From positions 19,895,501-19,959,500 of the forward strand of contig CATNEN010000039.1 in assembly GCA_950097015.1 (NCBI GenBank): a stretch of 64,000 nt of DNA, written 5' to 3'. Below, piece by piece: positions 25,201 through 36,000 of the stretch (positions are counted from its first letter, which is position 1; each line of letters begins with the position of its first letter). Both the position numbers and the translations under genes were made by a program. Source of the DNA: Macrostomum hystrix. Lineage: Eukaryota > Platyhelminthes > Macrostomidae. Under the pieces are notes generated by a model. The model was not told the DNA's origin and did no database searches. It was given only the letters and a program-made list of their open reading frames with translations.

Positions 25201-28200
25201 GAGGAGATGCAGGCCCAGGCCTGTATGGCCCAGCAGAAAGTCATCGCGCTCGAGGAGGTGAAACATTGAAATTGTTCTTCGATTTGCATGGAGGCTGTGG
25301 GCACTGACCTATTAATTAATCAATTGACAGTCGACTAGCAGCGATTGTCATTCTGCCCATTCCTCTGGACCCCTGAGACAACAAGTGGATACGTACACGA
25401 GCACACACTCACGCAGGTGTGTACATCTGCCCCGACTTTTTATCGTCTGGCAGTGTACACTCTCAGGGCAGCTTCCGGGGTTGGCCCTAAAGAGAGTAAA
25501 TTAAAGATGTGACAGACTTTTGTGTAAGGAATTAGCCGATCAGGAACTTCACCCCGCGTCTAGAAACGGGCCATATCGAGCCACACTGCCAACGTCTTAA
25601 CTTTCCAGGAGCTTGAAGCCTCTCTAACAAAGATTGCCGAGACAAGTGAAGAGCGCAACGCGTTGAAATTGCGCCTCGGCGATCTGGAGGACAAGCTGCG
25701 CCTACTTGGCGCCAACTTTGACGAGCTCACGGATGCCAACAGGCAGCTGGCCAGAGCCAAGGAGGTGGCCGAACGGGTCAGGATTAAATTGTGCTACAGT
25801 TAAATTTTTTATAAACGAAATATTTTTTGTTTACTACTATAAGTAGCAATAATAAAACTTTATCGCGATTAGGAACGCGTGGAGGAGGTGGAACGGTTGA
25901 AGATGCGCATGCAGGGAGATTTGTCGCACATTCAGCGTCGCACAGAGGAGGAGGAGGCGACCTATAAGCGGCAGATTCAGCAGCTGAAGGACAATCTTGA
26001 CAATGCGCAGCGGGAGCTCGATCAGCGCGAGGAGGCCAACTGCGACTTCCGGTAAGTTGCCGGATTAAGTACTCGTACTGAGAGCCGTCCTTCAAAGTCA
26101 AGTCTCTGAGCAAATTTAAATAGGTTTCGATTTGCCTTTGAATTCACATATGCAGCGAACAGCTGATGCGCCTCGAGAACCAGCTGGCCCTGGAGACGGA
26201 GACGAAAAACCACCTGGCTCAGGAGGCCGAGCGCCAGCTAGATCGTGCTTCAGCCGAAGCCGACCGTCGAGTAGACGTCGCCCGAGAGGAAGCCCTTCGG
26301 GACGCAGAAGATAGTCTAGAACGCGAGCGGGCCTCCTGGCAGGCCACCTCAGCCAAGGAGCTTCGAGAATGCCAGGAGCGCCTTCAGCGCACTATTGGGC
26401 ATTTGGAGAGCGAGCTGCGCTGTCGTGACGAGGAGCTGAAGGTGGCGCTGGATTTGGCCAAGTAAGTAACACCAACCTCGCCCTTCTGACACCTCACTCC
26501 TCTGACACCCATCTCACTCCTCTGACACCCACCTCACTTCTATGACACCCACCTCACTCCTATGACACCCATCTCACTACTCTAACACCCATCTCACTAC
26601 TCTAACACCCACCTCACACCTCTAGCACCCACCTCACTCCTCTAACAACCACCTCACTCCGCTTCATAACCAAGCTCTCTCATATCATAAATTAGTTTTA
26701 TAATTTTTCTGCAACTTTTATTCGCGCAGATCAAAGGACGCCGCCCTGAAGACGGCCGAAGAAGAGCACCGGACTGAGCTGCGCGAGCAGATCCGGGTGG
26801 CAGTGCGCGCCGAGAAGGAGAAATGGGACCGTGAGGGCGCCGAGCGTTGGCAGCGTGAGCTTTCAGCCGTGCGCAACGAAGCCAGCCGCACTATTGAGAG
26901 TTTGCAGAGTGACAACAAAAAGAGGGCCGATGTTATGAAAGGTTAGCTTAGAAAAAATACATAGTGACTAAATAATTAAAAAAACCACCTTAGTCCTCTA
27001 AAATTCACCTCACTCCAAACACACAATTCACTCCACACAAACACGCCTCTCTCCAAACACACCCACCTCGCTCCAAACGCAACCACCTCACTCCAAACCC
27101 ACCCACCTTGGTCCGAACGCACCCACTTCACGCCAAACGCTCACGCATCACAGCAAACGCAACCACCTCACTCCAAACACACCCATTTCGCTTCGAACGC
27201 ACCCGCCTCACTCGAAACCCACCCACCTCACTCCAAACTCACCCACCTCACTCCAAACCCATCCACCTCACTCCAAACACACCAATCTCGCTTCGATCGC
27301 ACCCACCTCACTCCAAACGCCCCTGCCTCACTCCAAATCCACCCACCTCACTCCAAACCCACCCACCTCACTCCAAACCCACCCAACTCGCTCCGAAGGC
27401 ACCCATGGGTGCCACTTCCCATGGAAGGCACTTCCCAAACGCTCCAGCCTCACTCCAGACGCACACACTTCACTTCTGCAACACAGAACTCGAAGAAGAG
27501 CTCCATAAGCTGGCCGCAGAGCTGGAACGCGAACGTGAGAAAAGTCGCTCAGCTCAACGCGATCGCGTGACGGCCATCAACCGATTGAAGGAGGTGGCCA
27601 AGGAGGAGGCTGCCAAAGAGGTGCGCGCCGTGCGCGAACAGGTCGAAGCTGCGGCAGCCAGCGAGATCGAGCAGGCTCAGGAGCGGCTGCGCTACGCCGA
27701 GGAGACTCTGGCAGCTCTGCGCGCGGAGTTCGAGGAGACGGTGAAACGCGAGACGGATATCACTGCCACGCTGGATAGAACTGAGCGGGCCATTGTCAAC
27801 CAGGCCAATGCTGAGTGCCTGCGTATTGCTGAAGTACTGGGTGTCACTCCACGCCGTGTGAGCCCACCTGCTGGTCTGCAATTGGCTGGCGACCTGAGCC
27901 ATCGCAGTCTCAGCTCGCCCGGCCATCCAATCACGGCTGCCCTGGCCAATTTGGAGGCCTGCGGCGAGGAGCTGTTGACTTATTGCGCTGAGCTGCGCGA
28001 CGAGGTGAGAAATGATCACAATTATTTCAGCATCCTCTTCTTATGGCAATCCTCTGATTCTTTAGGTATGGTTCTCTAGATAACAGCTGATTCTAAAGAC
28101 ACAGACGCACCCACCTCACCCCAATTGCAGGAGGGTTGTGGGCAATGGCCAATCATTTGGTGACAGTAGACCCGCAACCAGCGAGTAGGCGATTCTGCCC

Positions 28201-31029
28201 ATTTCACTGACTCCTGTGCACACACACACAGATACCGTAGGCGCACAGGAACACAATCACACAGGTGTGTACATCTGCCCTGACTGTGTCGGGCAGTGTA
28301 CACTCTAACTGTGCCTTGGAGGTCGGCTCTCAGGGCGTAAATTGCCCGACTAGCTCCCCAAGCTTCTCTCTGCCGCTGCGCCCCAAAATATTGTGGCCTC
28401 GCCGCGGAATCGAGCTCAGTGATCTTGGTGCGAGGGGCAAACGCGTTAACCGCTCTGCCAGCGACCCCAAATGATTGCACCTCCCTCCAAAAACACCCAC
28501 CTCACTCCAAAACACCCACCTCACTCCAAAAACACCCACCTCACTCCAAAAATACCCAACCTCATTCCAAACACACCCACCTCACTACAAAAATACCCAC
28601 CTCACTCCAGAAACACCCACCTCACTCCAGAAACACCCACCTCACTCCAAAAATACCCTACCTCATTCCAAAACACACCCACAGGTGGGTCTTATCTTAT
28701 CTTCCTGATTGAGCTTAGACTGAGCCATAAAAAATTCCGAAGCCTCTTTCACCCGCCACCCTCCAGTCCCGCAAGCTGCATGACCGTCTGTCGATTGAGT
28801 CCAAGGAACGAGAAGAGCAGATGGACCGACTCCGTGAGGAGTTGAGCCGGGAGAAGACCGCCGAAATGCAGGCTCTGCGCGAGCGTCTAATCCAGGATCA
28901 CATGCAAGAGATTACTAAGCTGGCCAAAGTGCAAAGCGAGTCACTGGAGTCAGCAGTCAAGGATAAGGATGCCGAGATACGCGAGCTTCGCGCCGGGATG
29001 CAGAAGTGGAAGTCGGAGACTGCTGAAAGACTGGCAGCTCGGCTGCAGGACGAATTCCGTCGTGAATTCGATAAGTGAGGCCGAGTTGAAGACATTATCT
29101 ATGCCTATTTTGTTTCTAGGGATTGGTAGATAGTTCTGCAGTTCATCTGCATCCACGTTCCTAGTGCCAGATGCCACACCTCGAATGTCTACTTGTCGAT
29201 CACTGCCTGAAATTTAGAGTTTTTGAACGGTAGTCAATCATGATGAGCACGCAATCAAACAATAAATTTTCTGTTGCAATCTGCCTTTAGCTATGCGTAC
29301 CTTGCGTCTGTATGAAGCACGAAGTGGGAAAGTTAGAGAACACAGAAGGCGGATCTTTCGGTCTTTCATGTCGAGCATTCTTCAACATGGGGGTGTCGCT
29401 TGGCCAGTGCTTTTGGCAGATGCCCATGTGTTCAGTCACTTTCTAGAATTGTAAATTTTATCATAGTCGTCATTTTTTATAATTAGTTTGCATTCCATTT
29501 GCACCGACGCACATGATCGCTTAATATATATTAACATATTAACATATATTAACATGTTTCTTACCTCAAAAAAATTTGGTAGGGCCTGTCTCCAACGCTC
29601 CCGTTCTTGTGCATCTCGAGGAAAGGCAAATTTCTTTGTTCGGCTTTCTTCTGAGTTATAGTTTGATCTGCAATTAAAGACGCTGCACTTTCTCGGCATT
29701 TTTCACATTCGCACAAGAGTTGGGGGCTTGTTCTTTGCATGGATGAATGAATAGAATGGATTGCTATTCTGGCTCTGGCTATTTTCGTTTTTGATTCTTG
29801 CATCCGGTTCCCCCCCCTGTGCCTTTTCATTGGTTGATGATTGCCATAGACAATTTTCGGCCTTCGCCCCTTTCTTTCGTATAATTCGTATAATTCGTAT
29901 AATTCGTATAATTCGTATAATTCGTATAGCAGAAACTGTCGTTAATTAAAAGCCGCTCCGCTTTTTGTCAAGAAAAATCCGCGAGCTACGCAACGCAGTC
30001 CGCTCCAAGGATGAGGAGCTGCAGAACTTCAAGAAGGATCTGGAGGTTATGGAACAGGATCGGGCTGGGGTCTTTGTGAGTAGCATCTGTCTCAATTTGA
30101 GCCAGCAAATCCCCTGGATTCCTTCGAACGCCCCAATGCCCCCTTCAACCACCGCCAGAAGCCCCTGTCTTTCGGCGGAGCCGCAGGTGGCAATCCTGAC
30201 GTCACCGCCAAGACGATGCTGCAGCTTCAGGAGCGGGTGAAGGCCCTCCGAGAAGAGAATCTTAGCCTGCGTCGTCAGGCTGTTCAAGGCCGTGTGCCCT
30301 CGATTCAGGTGCAGGTGAGTCGATTTCCTATTACGTTCACACTCTTCCCTGTTAGATCATTTCAATATAAACTTAATGGAATTTTCCATTCGAAACTGAC
30401 TTGCTCGTTTCGAAGTGGAATTTTTCCATAAAAACTAAACTGACGGAATTTTCCATTAGCAATAAACTTCGTGGCACACACAAAAGGTTAGTACAGAGCT
30501 AGTGGAAATTTCTTATTAACAAAAAAGACAAGGCCAGATTACAGCCAACCAATCAGAACGAAGCATTAAGTTTTTATCGAAAGATTTGTTCCAAGACTGG
30601 AATTTTTTATTAGAAAGAAACAGCAGATTATTTTAAGGATGGATTTTCCATCGGCGATAAACCATGCAGTATAGAGCGAGTGGAAATTTCTATTGACGAA
30701 TTAGACAGTCAAGGCCAGATTGCGACCAGCCAATTAAATTGAAGCAAATGCCACTTTCATTCTGACTGTCGTGCAGGGACTGGTCGAAACGCCACGCCTA
30801 AAAGAGGCGGTCCAGCTGACAAGCGGCAGCCTAACAAACTTGCACCAGCTGCAGCAGAAAGTCGCCGGAGCCGAGGCGGGCGGCAGCTATGTACACCATC
30901 TGGAGACAAATCTGCGCGCTCTGGAAGATCGCGTCCGTCGCGCCGAGCGTCAGAACGAACAAATTACAAAGGACCGAATTAACTCGGCTAATAGGCAAGC
31001 CATGCTTTTTCAACAGCAGCAGCAGCAGC

Positions 31030-31062
<33 letters not shown>

Positions 31063-31148
31063 CGGCTGCATCAGCTCGAGCAAGTAGCCGCAGTAGCAAC
31101 AGCTTCCGTGTAGGGGCTTCACCGACGGTCCCGGGCTCCAGTAGATAA
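16281..31148 (+). CDS. Large coiled-coil protein, unassigned
   Basis: Eighteen exons keep one frame: 16281-16471, 18970-19118, 20017-20241, 21407-21733, 22885-22953, 23810-23942, 24019-24196, 24658-24732, 24808-25257, 25609-25776, 25873-26051, 26156-26461, 26730-26941, 27487-28004, 28767-29074, 29973-30075, 30084-30314 and 30777-31148. They total about 1397 residues. Residues 1 to about 420 are low-complexity and include two copies of SVRTEDFA. The middle is long heptad coiled coil rich in E, R, K, L and A. A conserved-looking island reads NAECLRIAEVLGVTPRRV. A second coiled coil and a poly-Q run precede the C-terminus. The overall look is centrosomal or ciliary, but that is only inference. 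A TATA-like ataaatag lies near 16206. The junction at 30076-30083 is abnormal (see findings). Confidence 0.75.
16475..16902. other. Start of intron 1, coiled-coil gene, with SINE piece
   Basis: 16507-16566 matches the middle of SINE family 1 (the paired cagtgtacac / gtgtacatctg region) in the opposite orientation to the other copies. The rest is unique. Confidence 0.5.
16903..17044. repeat. Tandem repeat, 45-base unit, 3 copies
   Basis: Unit contains gcggagaggtggccgttcgc and actcaaactgcctctg. The copies differ at one to three positions. In intron 1 of the coiled-coil gene. Confidence 0.93.
17297..18420. repeat. Minisatellite, 15-base unit, about 75 copies, with higher-order blocks
   Basis: Unit gcgatgggagatcag. 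Variants (gattgg, gagacggtg, gaggcgatggaagatg) recur in ordered blocks of roughly 110-130 bases. Intron 1 of the coiled-coil gene. Confidence 0.97.
18421..18969. other. End of intron 1, coiled-coil gene
   Basis: Unique sequence up to the acceptor ttatttag before 18970. I see no other feature. Confidence 0.45.
19430..19720 (+). mobile_element. Unclassified dispersed element, copy A
   Basis: About 290 bases that reappear in inverted orientation at 42425-42650 (copy B). Shared blocks include tttcatacacccctatacac, cttcggtggtcacc and atggacaccctgacgcgaat. Copy A has about 75 extra bases between gcactgcg and cttcggtgg. No coding sequence or clear termini were found. Confidence 0.75.
19804..19873 (+). 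promoter_or_regulatory. Candidate internal promoter (CCAAT and TATA boxes)
   Basis: A ccaatcag sequence at 19804 and a tataaaaa at 19867 lie in promoter-like order inside intron 2 of the coiled-coil gene. An ATG at 19992 is in frame with the exon at 20017-20241 and has no stop in between. This could start a shorter transcript. It is sequence inference only. Confidence 0.4.
20327..20662. repeat. Minisatellite, 22-base unit, about 15 copies
   Basis: Unit gagatgttcctcatcagtca plus tc. In the intron after the 20017-20241 exon of the coiled-coil gene. Confidence 0.96.
20796..21034 (+). CDS. Candidate alternative last exon of the coiled-coil gene
   Basis: The frame is open from 20765 to TAA at 21032-21034. 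An acceptor gctgcag ends at 20795. Splicing from the donor at 20241 (phase 1) keeps the frame. The reading includes IAAKILAAYRDIVDE and a YLRSRSRSASP serine/arginine stretch, unlike random intron. AATAAA signals follow at 21208 and 21248. It would give a short isoform lacking all of the coiled coil. With the internal promoter the product would be about 162 residues. It could also be a captured transposon piece. Confidence 0.4.
21035..21406. other. Intron sequence with two AATAAA signals
   Basis: AT-rich sequence with a (TA)n run near 21075 and AATAAA at 21208 and 21248. The constitutive exon follows at 21407. Confidence 0.45.
21812..22245. repeat. Minisatellite, 16-base unit, about 27 copies
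   Basis: Unit tctcccgtgtctcatc, with tattccgtg, tcttccctg and tctcccctg variants. Intron of the coiled-coil gene. The reverse complement of this unit forms the array inside the hAT MITE at 52090-52445. Confidence 0.96.
22246..22884. other. Intron sequence, nothing recognised
   Basis: Unique AT-rich intron between the 16-base array and the small exon 22885-22953. I see no exon or mobile element. Confidence 0.45.
22957..23780. repeat. Minisatellite, 22-base unit, about 37 copies
   Basis: Unit agacagggtgtagtctactg plus tt, with gagtgtag and atatactgta variants. It starts directly after the donor at 22954 and nearly reaches the acceptor before 23810. Confidence 0.96.
24197..24600. repeat. Degenerate minisatellite, unit near 40 bases
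   Basis: Imperfect copies around gaggagtggggtgg and gggttagac. The part ggagtggggtgg resembles the reverse complement of the cacctcactcc core found in later introns of this gene. It contains the perfect hairpin at 24263-24318. Confidence 0.75.
24263..24318. repeat. Perfect inverted repeat, 25-base arms
   Basis: The arms 24263-24287 and 24294-24318 are exact reverse complements around a 6-base loop. The outer part reads accagggacttc and the inner part tatatatagcaat. It lies in an intron between exons 24019-24196 and 24658-24732. Confidence 0.95.
25285..25505 (-). mobile_element. SINE family 1, degraded copy
   Basis: Partial match to family 1, keeping attctgccca, gtgtgtacatctgcc and ggcagtgtacactctc. 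The tRNA head region is lost. In an intron of the coiled-coil gene. Confidence 0.65.
26475..26665. repeat. Minisatellite, 20-base unit, 9-10 copies
   Basis: Unit ctcctctgacacccacctca. Intron of the coiled-coil gene. It shares the core cacccacctcactcc with the arrays at 27000 and 28480. Confidence 0.93.
27000..27410. repeat. Minisatellite, 18-base unit, about 22 copies
   Basis: Unit cctcactccaaacccacc, more degenerate at both ends. Intron between exons 26730-26941 and 27487-28004. Confidence 0.93.
28123..28468 (-). mobile_element. SINE family 1, copy 2, inserted at a minisatellite
   Basis: About 346 bases. The minus-strand 5' end is tRNA-like: A box ggcagagcggttaacgcg and a B-box region gagctcgattccgcgg. 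The sequence on its left (acccacctcacccc) and on its right (acacccacctcactcc) is minisatellite unit, so the SINE appears to have landed in the array. Confidence 0.85.
28480..28690. repeat. Minisatellite, 19-20-base unit, about 11 copies
   Basis: Unit cctcactccaaaaacaccca. Third intron of this gene with the cacccacctcactcc core. Confidence 0.93.
29094..29699 (-). pseudogene. THAP-domain protein gene fragment, nested and antisense
   Basis: Inside a coiled-coil gene intron, on the opposite strand. Exon 1 (29699-29565) starts MPRKCSVFNC and runs through KKFAFPRDAQERERWRQALP to a gtaag donor. Exon 2 (29442-29301) joins in phase 0 and reads KVTEHMGICQKHWPSDTP then RPKDPPSVF. Together they give the THAP C2CH zinc-finger pattern: C5, C10, then C-x2-H in CQKHW, plus the invariant Trp and Pro. 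A possible exon 3 (29206-29094) joins in phase 1. Nothing further was found before the host exon at 29074, so the gene looks truncated. THAP domains occur in P-type transposases and in host DNA-binding proteins. Whether it is expressed is unknown. Confidence 0.75.
29879..29928. repeat. Microsatellite-like run, 10-base unit, 5 copies
   Basis: Perfect copies of ttcgtataat, about 180 bases upstream of the THAP start codon on its strand. Confidence 0.9.
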
Positions 31149-33018
31149 AAAAGCTTATACAATGCTTTAAGTGAAAAACTTTCAATTGATTAAACTTTCA
31201 ACAACAGCACAGAAGACATTATTGGTGACTAAAAGGTACGCAAGACACCTTTGATTAGTTCTCCGTAGTACGTAGTAAATATATAATAAGTACTCGTAAT
31301 TAAGAAAGGCTATAATTAGTATAGTACAACAGTACAGCCCGCGGGAATGTAGTGGAAGTACAATTAAGCCTGTTACTTTAGCATGTCTAGCTGTAACAAT
31401 ATTTTTTTAAAATTTAGTTACTTTTCCGTCATTGTACCGCCATTGGTTATTAAATTCAGATTTCCTAAAGTAAAAAAGTATTAAAACTAGCTACTTTTTT
31501 ATTATTCGACATTACGTAAATTATTATTAAACTAGCAAATTATGCTAAATGTTGCGAAAAAAACAGTTTCTAAACACTGCACTAGATTTATATATTTTTC
31601 TCATATTAAAATGTTTAATAAAACTATTAAAACTTTCATTTCGTTTCATTGCACAACATCATCGAACAGCTTAGTTTTTTGTTGATCTTCTGTAGAATCA
31701 TAAACTTTGCTTGTGCTGGTACGCGCAGCTGTAGCTTTGACGTGATTTTTCTAACTCTGTCGTAATTAATTTATTTTTAAATAAATAAAGTGCTCAAACA
31801 ATTTAATTTACGCTCTTACTAAAACAAAAAAGTTTTTTAGGTAATTTCATAAAAGATTCGCTGTGAAACTTTGTCTTCAGATAACTAAAAAACTGTTTTC
31901 TAATATTTTTCATTTGTTGTTCGATTTTATGCAAGCAGGCACTTTTATCGAAGTTTTTTTTAATTGGTGAAGCTGATGGTGTTGCACTTGACGATTACGT
32001 GAGTAGAAAGAGCTGATTAAATCGTAGTTTGACAATCAAAAGCTTCTGGTTAAGTAAGTTAGTAGCTACAAATATTATTCAACAATGTGAATTGAATTTA
32101 CACACTTATGACTCACATGATGTGAAGTCACATGCAGTATGAACACGCAAATTAAACATGAGCAATTTTGTGCTAAAGAAAAATAATCTATATGAGCGTG
32201 AGAAAACTTGGACCGGCAATTTTGTCAGTTCGTCAATGCATGGTCGCATAAAGTTGAGAGCGCATTAGTTTATATACTGTTACAACCCGAGGAATGCCAG
32301 ATACAGATGCAAGCGTAGGAGTACTCATACATATCAACCCGATGATCTCTAGAAACCAAAGCAATCAATACTGCGAATGGCAGTTTATGAGTTTATGTTT
32401 TAAATGTGCCTAAAACGTGTTAATTTCTTTCATGCAGAAGCCTTTTAAGAGATTTTTTCTGAATATCCGCTTTAGCTTTAACTATGAAAAAAATACACGG
32501 ACAGCGACGAGCTAAATAAAATATTTTTTTGCGTTGCATATTATATATAAGATATATATTTACTATTATAATTTTAAACATTAATAGAGAGATGACACTG
32601 TCGTTTAGTGTGCTTTTTACTCAGATTTGGTTTGTGAGTTTATTAATATTAACTAAAAATAATTTAAATTCATAGGTTTTCATGTTTTCGAAGAAAGCTG
32701 ATTCGGACCGCAAAGTTATAAGGATTAAAGTATTAACTCAAGTCTTAGTCTAACTAACAAAAACTTTATACCAGTAGCTTCCTGCTAGCTGTTACAGTTA
32801 AAATCATAGTAATAAGTTTTGTACGCGATTTTTTAAGTAACATTACTATTGTATTTTTACTGTATCTAAAGCGCACAGCTCAACAGCTTAGACATTAATA
32901 GAAAATATATAATTTTATCTAGCGTTTATTACATTTCTAAATATGAAATAGTGATTGTTAGAGTGCTAGTTTTGTGATAAATTATCGTTACTAAAAACTC
33001 ATAATAAATTGCTACGCA
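31149..33018. other. Intergenic region before striatin
   Basis: AT-rich spacer. It holds the coiled-coil gene 3' UTR (AATAAA near 31617 and 31782) and the striatin 5' region. I recognise no exon, repeat array or TATA box near 33019. Confidence 0.5.
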
Positions 33019-36000
33019 ATGGAAGAAACTAGCGCATTTGGTGTTGGTAGTTCTGTTGATGGATATAATAAGCAAAGCCAAAATGCTGGCGAAGACAACT
33101 CAGCTGAGGCACATAGTCAAAAAGAGCCACCTTATTCCATGCCTGGTGTGTTGCACTTTCTGCAAACTGAATGGTCAAAGGTTGAGATGGAGAGGTCTCA
33201 ATGGGAAGTTGAAAGAGCAGAATTACAGGTAAGTTTCTAAATGAAATAAATTCACTTTTCCTTTTTAAGCTTTATAGGCCTAAGCTAATATTTTGGGTAC
33301 AGATCAAATCGTCATATTCTAAAACGTCATATGATGATGATGACTTGCACAAAATTATCACAATGTTCAATTTAATATGATGATCTTGACTATTTGTATA
33401 GTCAAGTATTTGCAGATCTCATGCTCACTCCTGTTTCAAATCAAGTCAAACAATGACTTGGCTCTAAGAGCTGTGTGCCTGTTTATAAAACTCGCAGTGT
33501 GTACAGCAACTTGAACTGTAGTATCAGTGCACTTGTGCATGTGTACATCATGTAAATACTTGGCGTTTCTATGGAATGACAATACAATAGAAGGGCACAT
33601 TTAAGTTAGATGTACATAGCTACATGCTGAGCAAAAATCACATGTTATGTAATGTGCAATGTACTTTGAGTGGCTCAAATGACATTATTTTTGTCAAGCC
33701 AAGTGAGACAAGGCCAAAAATGTATGTTTCACTTTGCTTATGCTTTCAGCAAAGCTGTTTGCGGAGCCAATAAAATAACAATATGACAATTTTGTGCATG
33801 TCAAATTGTCCAATGCAGACAATATGATGATTTAGATAATGTTGTTATTTTTTACAACCGGCATATGAAAATTTTGGCCGGAGCCAATATTTTTAGGGCC
33901 TACTTGATGACATAGAGTACTAGCATACTTTAATATAAAGTATAGATATGCTTACTTCTTTGGTAGTTGTTATTTGTCCAGTTATAACTTAACTGGTCCA
34001 GTTAATCACTCAAGAGGAAAGCCTATCGAGGAGTTTAAATTGTGGTCCTCAGTTGACTTTGTAGAAGTATTTGAATGAGTCACTACAACTTCACGCTTCA
34101 AAGGAACTTAGGTTACTCTTTAGTTGGATAAAATTACAAATCAAACAGACATTAGTTAGATATAAACAATTTGGCTTAAAGGGAAGATCTCTTCCAACAT
34201 GCATAGTTTGGTGTCTTCTTTTTAATGCAGACATTTGGTATGAAATCTAAAATTAACAATAAAATCACTAACCGGACAAATAGTCAAACCTACTTCTTTA
34301 CAGACAATAATTGTTCTAAGGGGCCTAAGTTCAAGTTTTGATCAATATTGCTGTTTGTTTACCATAATTATTCTTAAGTTAGAATTAATGCCAACCATAC
34401 ATGCGCAACCTCCCAAATCTTAGCTGGCCTTGCGACTTAGTTTTTGCTCTCATTTGCGACTTAGTTCGTTTCATTGCTCTATTTACGACTTAGTTTGCTC
34501 TCATTTGCTCTCTTTTTCTCTCCCCTTTTTCCTTTTCTTCACGCCTTCCTTTTTTGTCCCTTGGTCCCCCCTTTGATTTTTTTGCGCTTGGTCGATTGGT
34601 TTTTGCGACTTACCTTGCTTGGCCCTCGTTTCACCCGGCCGGTTCGGCCGGCTCGGCTGGGTGTTGCGCATGTATGATGCCAACACATCATGTATAGTTC
34701 AAATTGGATAAAACTAGTCATGCCACATAATCTGTCTATGGTTAAGAGCATAGATTTTGAATTGGAGCTGACTATAGTCACTTTTTCTATGTCTAGAACC
34801 AATGTCAAAATCAAATTATTTTTTATATTTGAAAAACAACGTCCATTAAAAGTGAACAAGCAAAAAAGTAACAACAGTTTTTAGTAAGCTTTTAGTAAGA
34901 GTAAGCTCAGAACAAAATGGGCTCTGAGCACATTGGAGACAGAGAGAGACAGAGGCAAAGAAAAGCCAGCCATCACATTATAAACTTTCCCCTGGCCATA
35001 GAAAAGTGATGTCGCATAACTATCTTGCAACTCAATTCCAATTCCAACTCAAACTCTAGGTTTTGGCCTTAGACAGATGATGTAGTTTGACTAGTTTGAT
35101 CTTAATAATAATAATAATTGCAGGAGGGCTGTGGGTAATGACACAATTTGGTGACACTAGACCCACAGCCAGCGAGGAGGCAATTCTGCCCATTTCGCTG
35201 ACTCCTGAGCACACATGCACGCAGTATGCAGGCATATGCTCACACAGGTGTGTACATCTGCCCTGACTTTCTCATCGTCAGGCAGTGTACACTCTCACTG
35301 TGCCTTGGAGGTTGGCCCTCAAGGGCATAAATTGTACGACAAGCCCCCAAGCCTTCTCTCCGTGGCTGCCCCAAATAAATGTGGCCTCGCCGTGGAATCG
35401 AACTTAGGGACCATAGTGCGAGTGGCAAACGCGTTAACCACTCTGCCACTGACCCCCTAGTTTGATCTTATTCAGACTCTTTGTAATATGTATACACTGG
35501 TTCAAACAAAAAAATAATTACTCAAAAGAAAGCAAACTGCCATATTGCCAAGTTTAAAAAATGTTATAAATACTTATAGGCACCATTAACAAAGTGGGTT
35601 TGCTTTAGATTATTTTCATTGAATTATTATATATATAAGACTCACTAGGTCTTGTCTTGTGCTTTGAGCTTCTGTTAGTTCTGTGTACTAAGCTGGGTAG
35701 TTAGTAATGTAAACCAATAGTAGGCCTAACCTAGTAGCATGTAAAATGTTAGTGTGTGGTAAATACAATGCCAAGAAATTATTCAGTGTACTAGTTCAGA
35801 TGGATGGATGGATGGAAAACTGAATTTTCAAATTAAAATCTAACATTTTCAATTCTTCTTTAAAATCAAAATTAAAATATAAAATTTTGAAAAGTATAAC
35901 TATAGTATTCTTTAATATTTAATATTCTTTGTACTCCTCAAATATTAACTAAAATATAGTTTCTATAAAAAATTTGGTTTCAAAGAAAGTGGAGATAAGT

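Noticed and set aside
29761-29949. Plus-strand ORF with RIIRII repeats
   Set aside because: It comes from the 10-base ttcgtataat tandem run.
16281-31148. Naming the coiled-coil gene as a specific centrosomal protein (CEP131, CEP112, rootletin type)
   Set aside because: Coiled coils resemble each other through composition. The non-coiled parts matched none of these in a way I could support.
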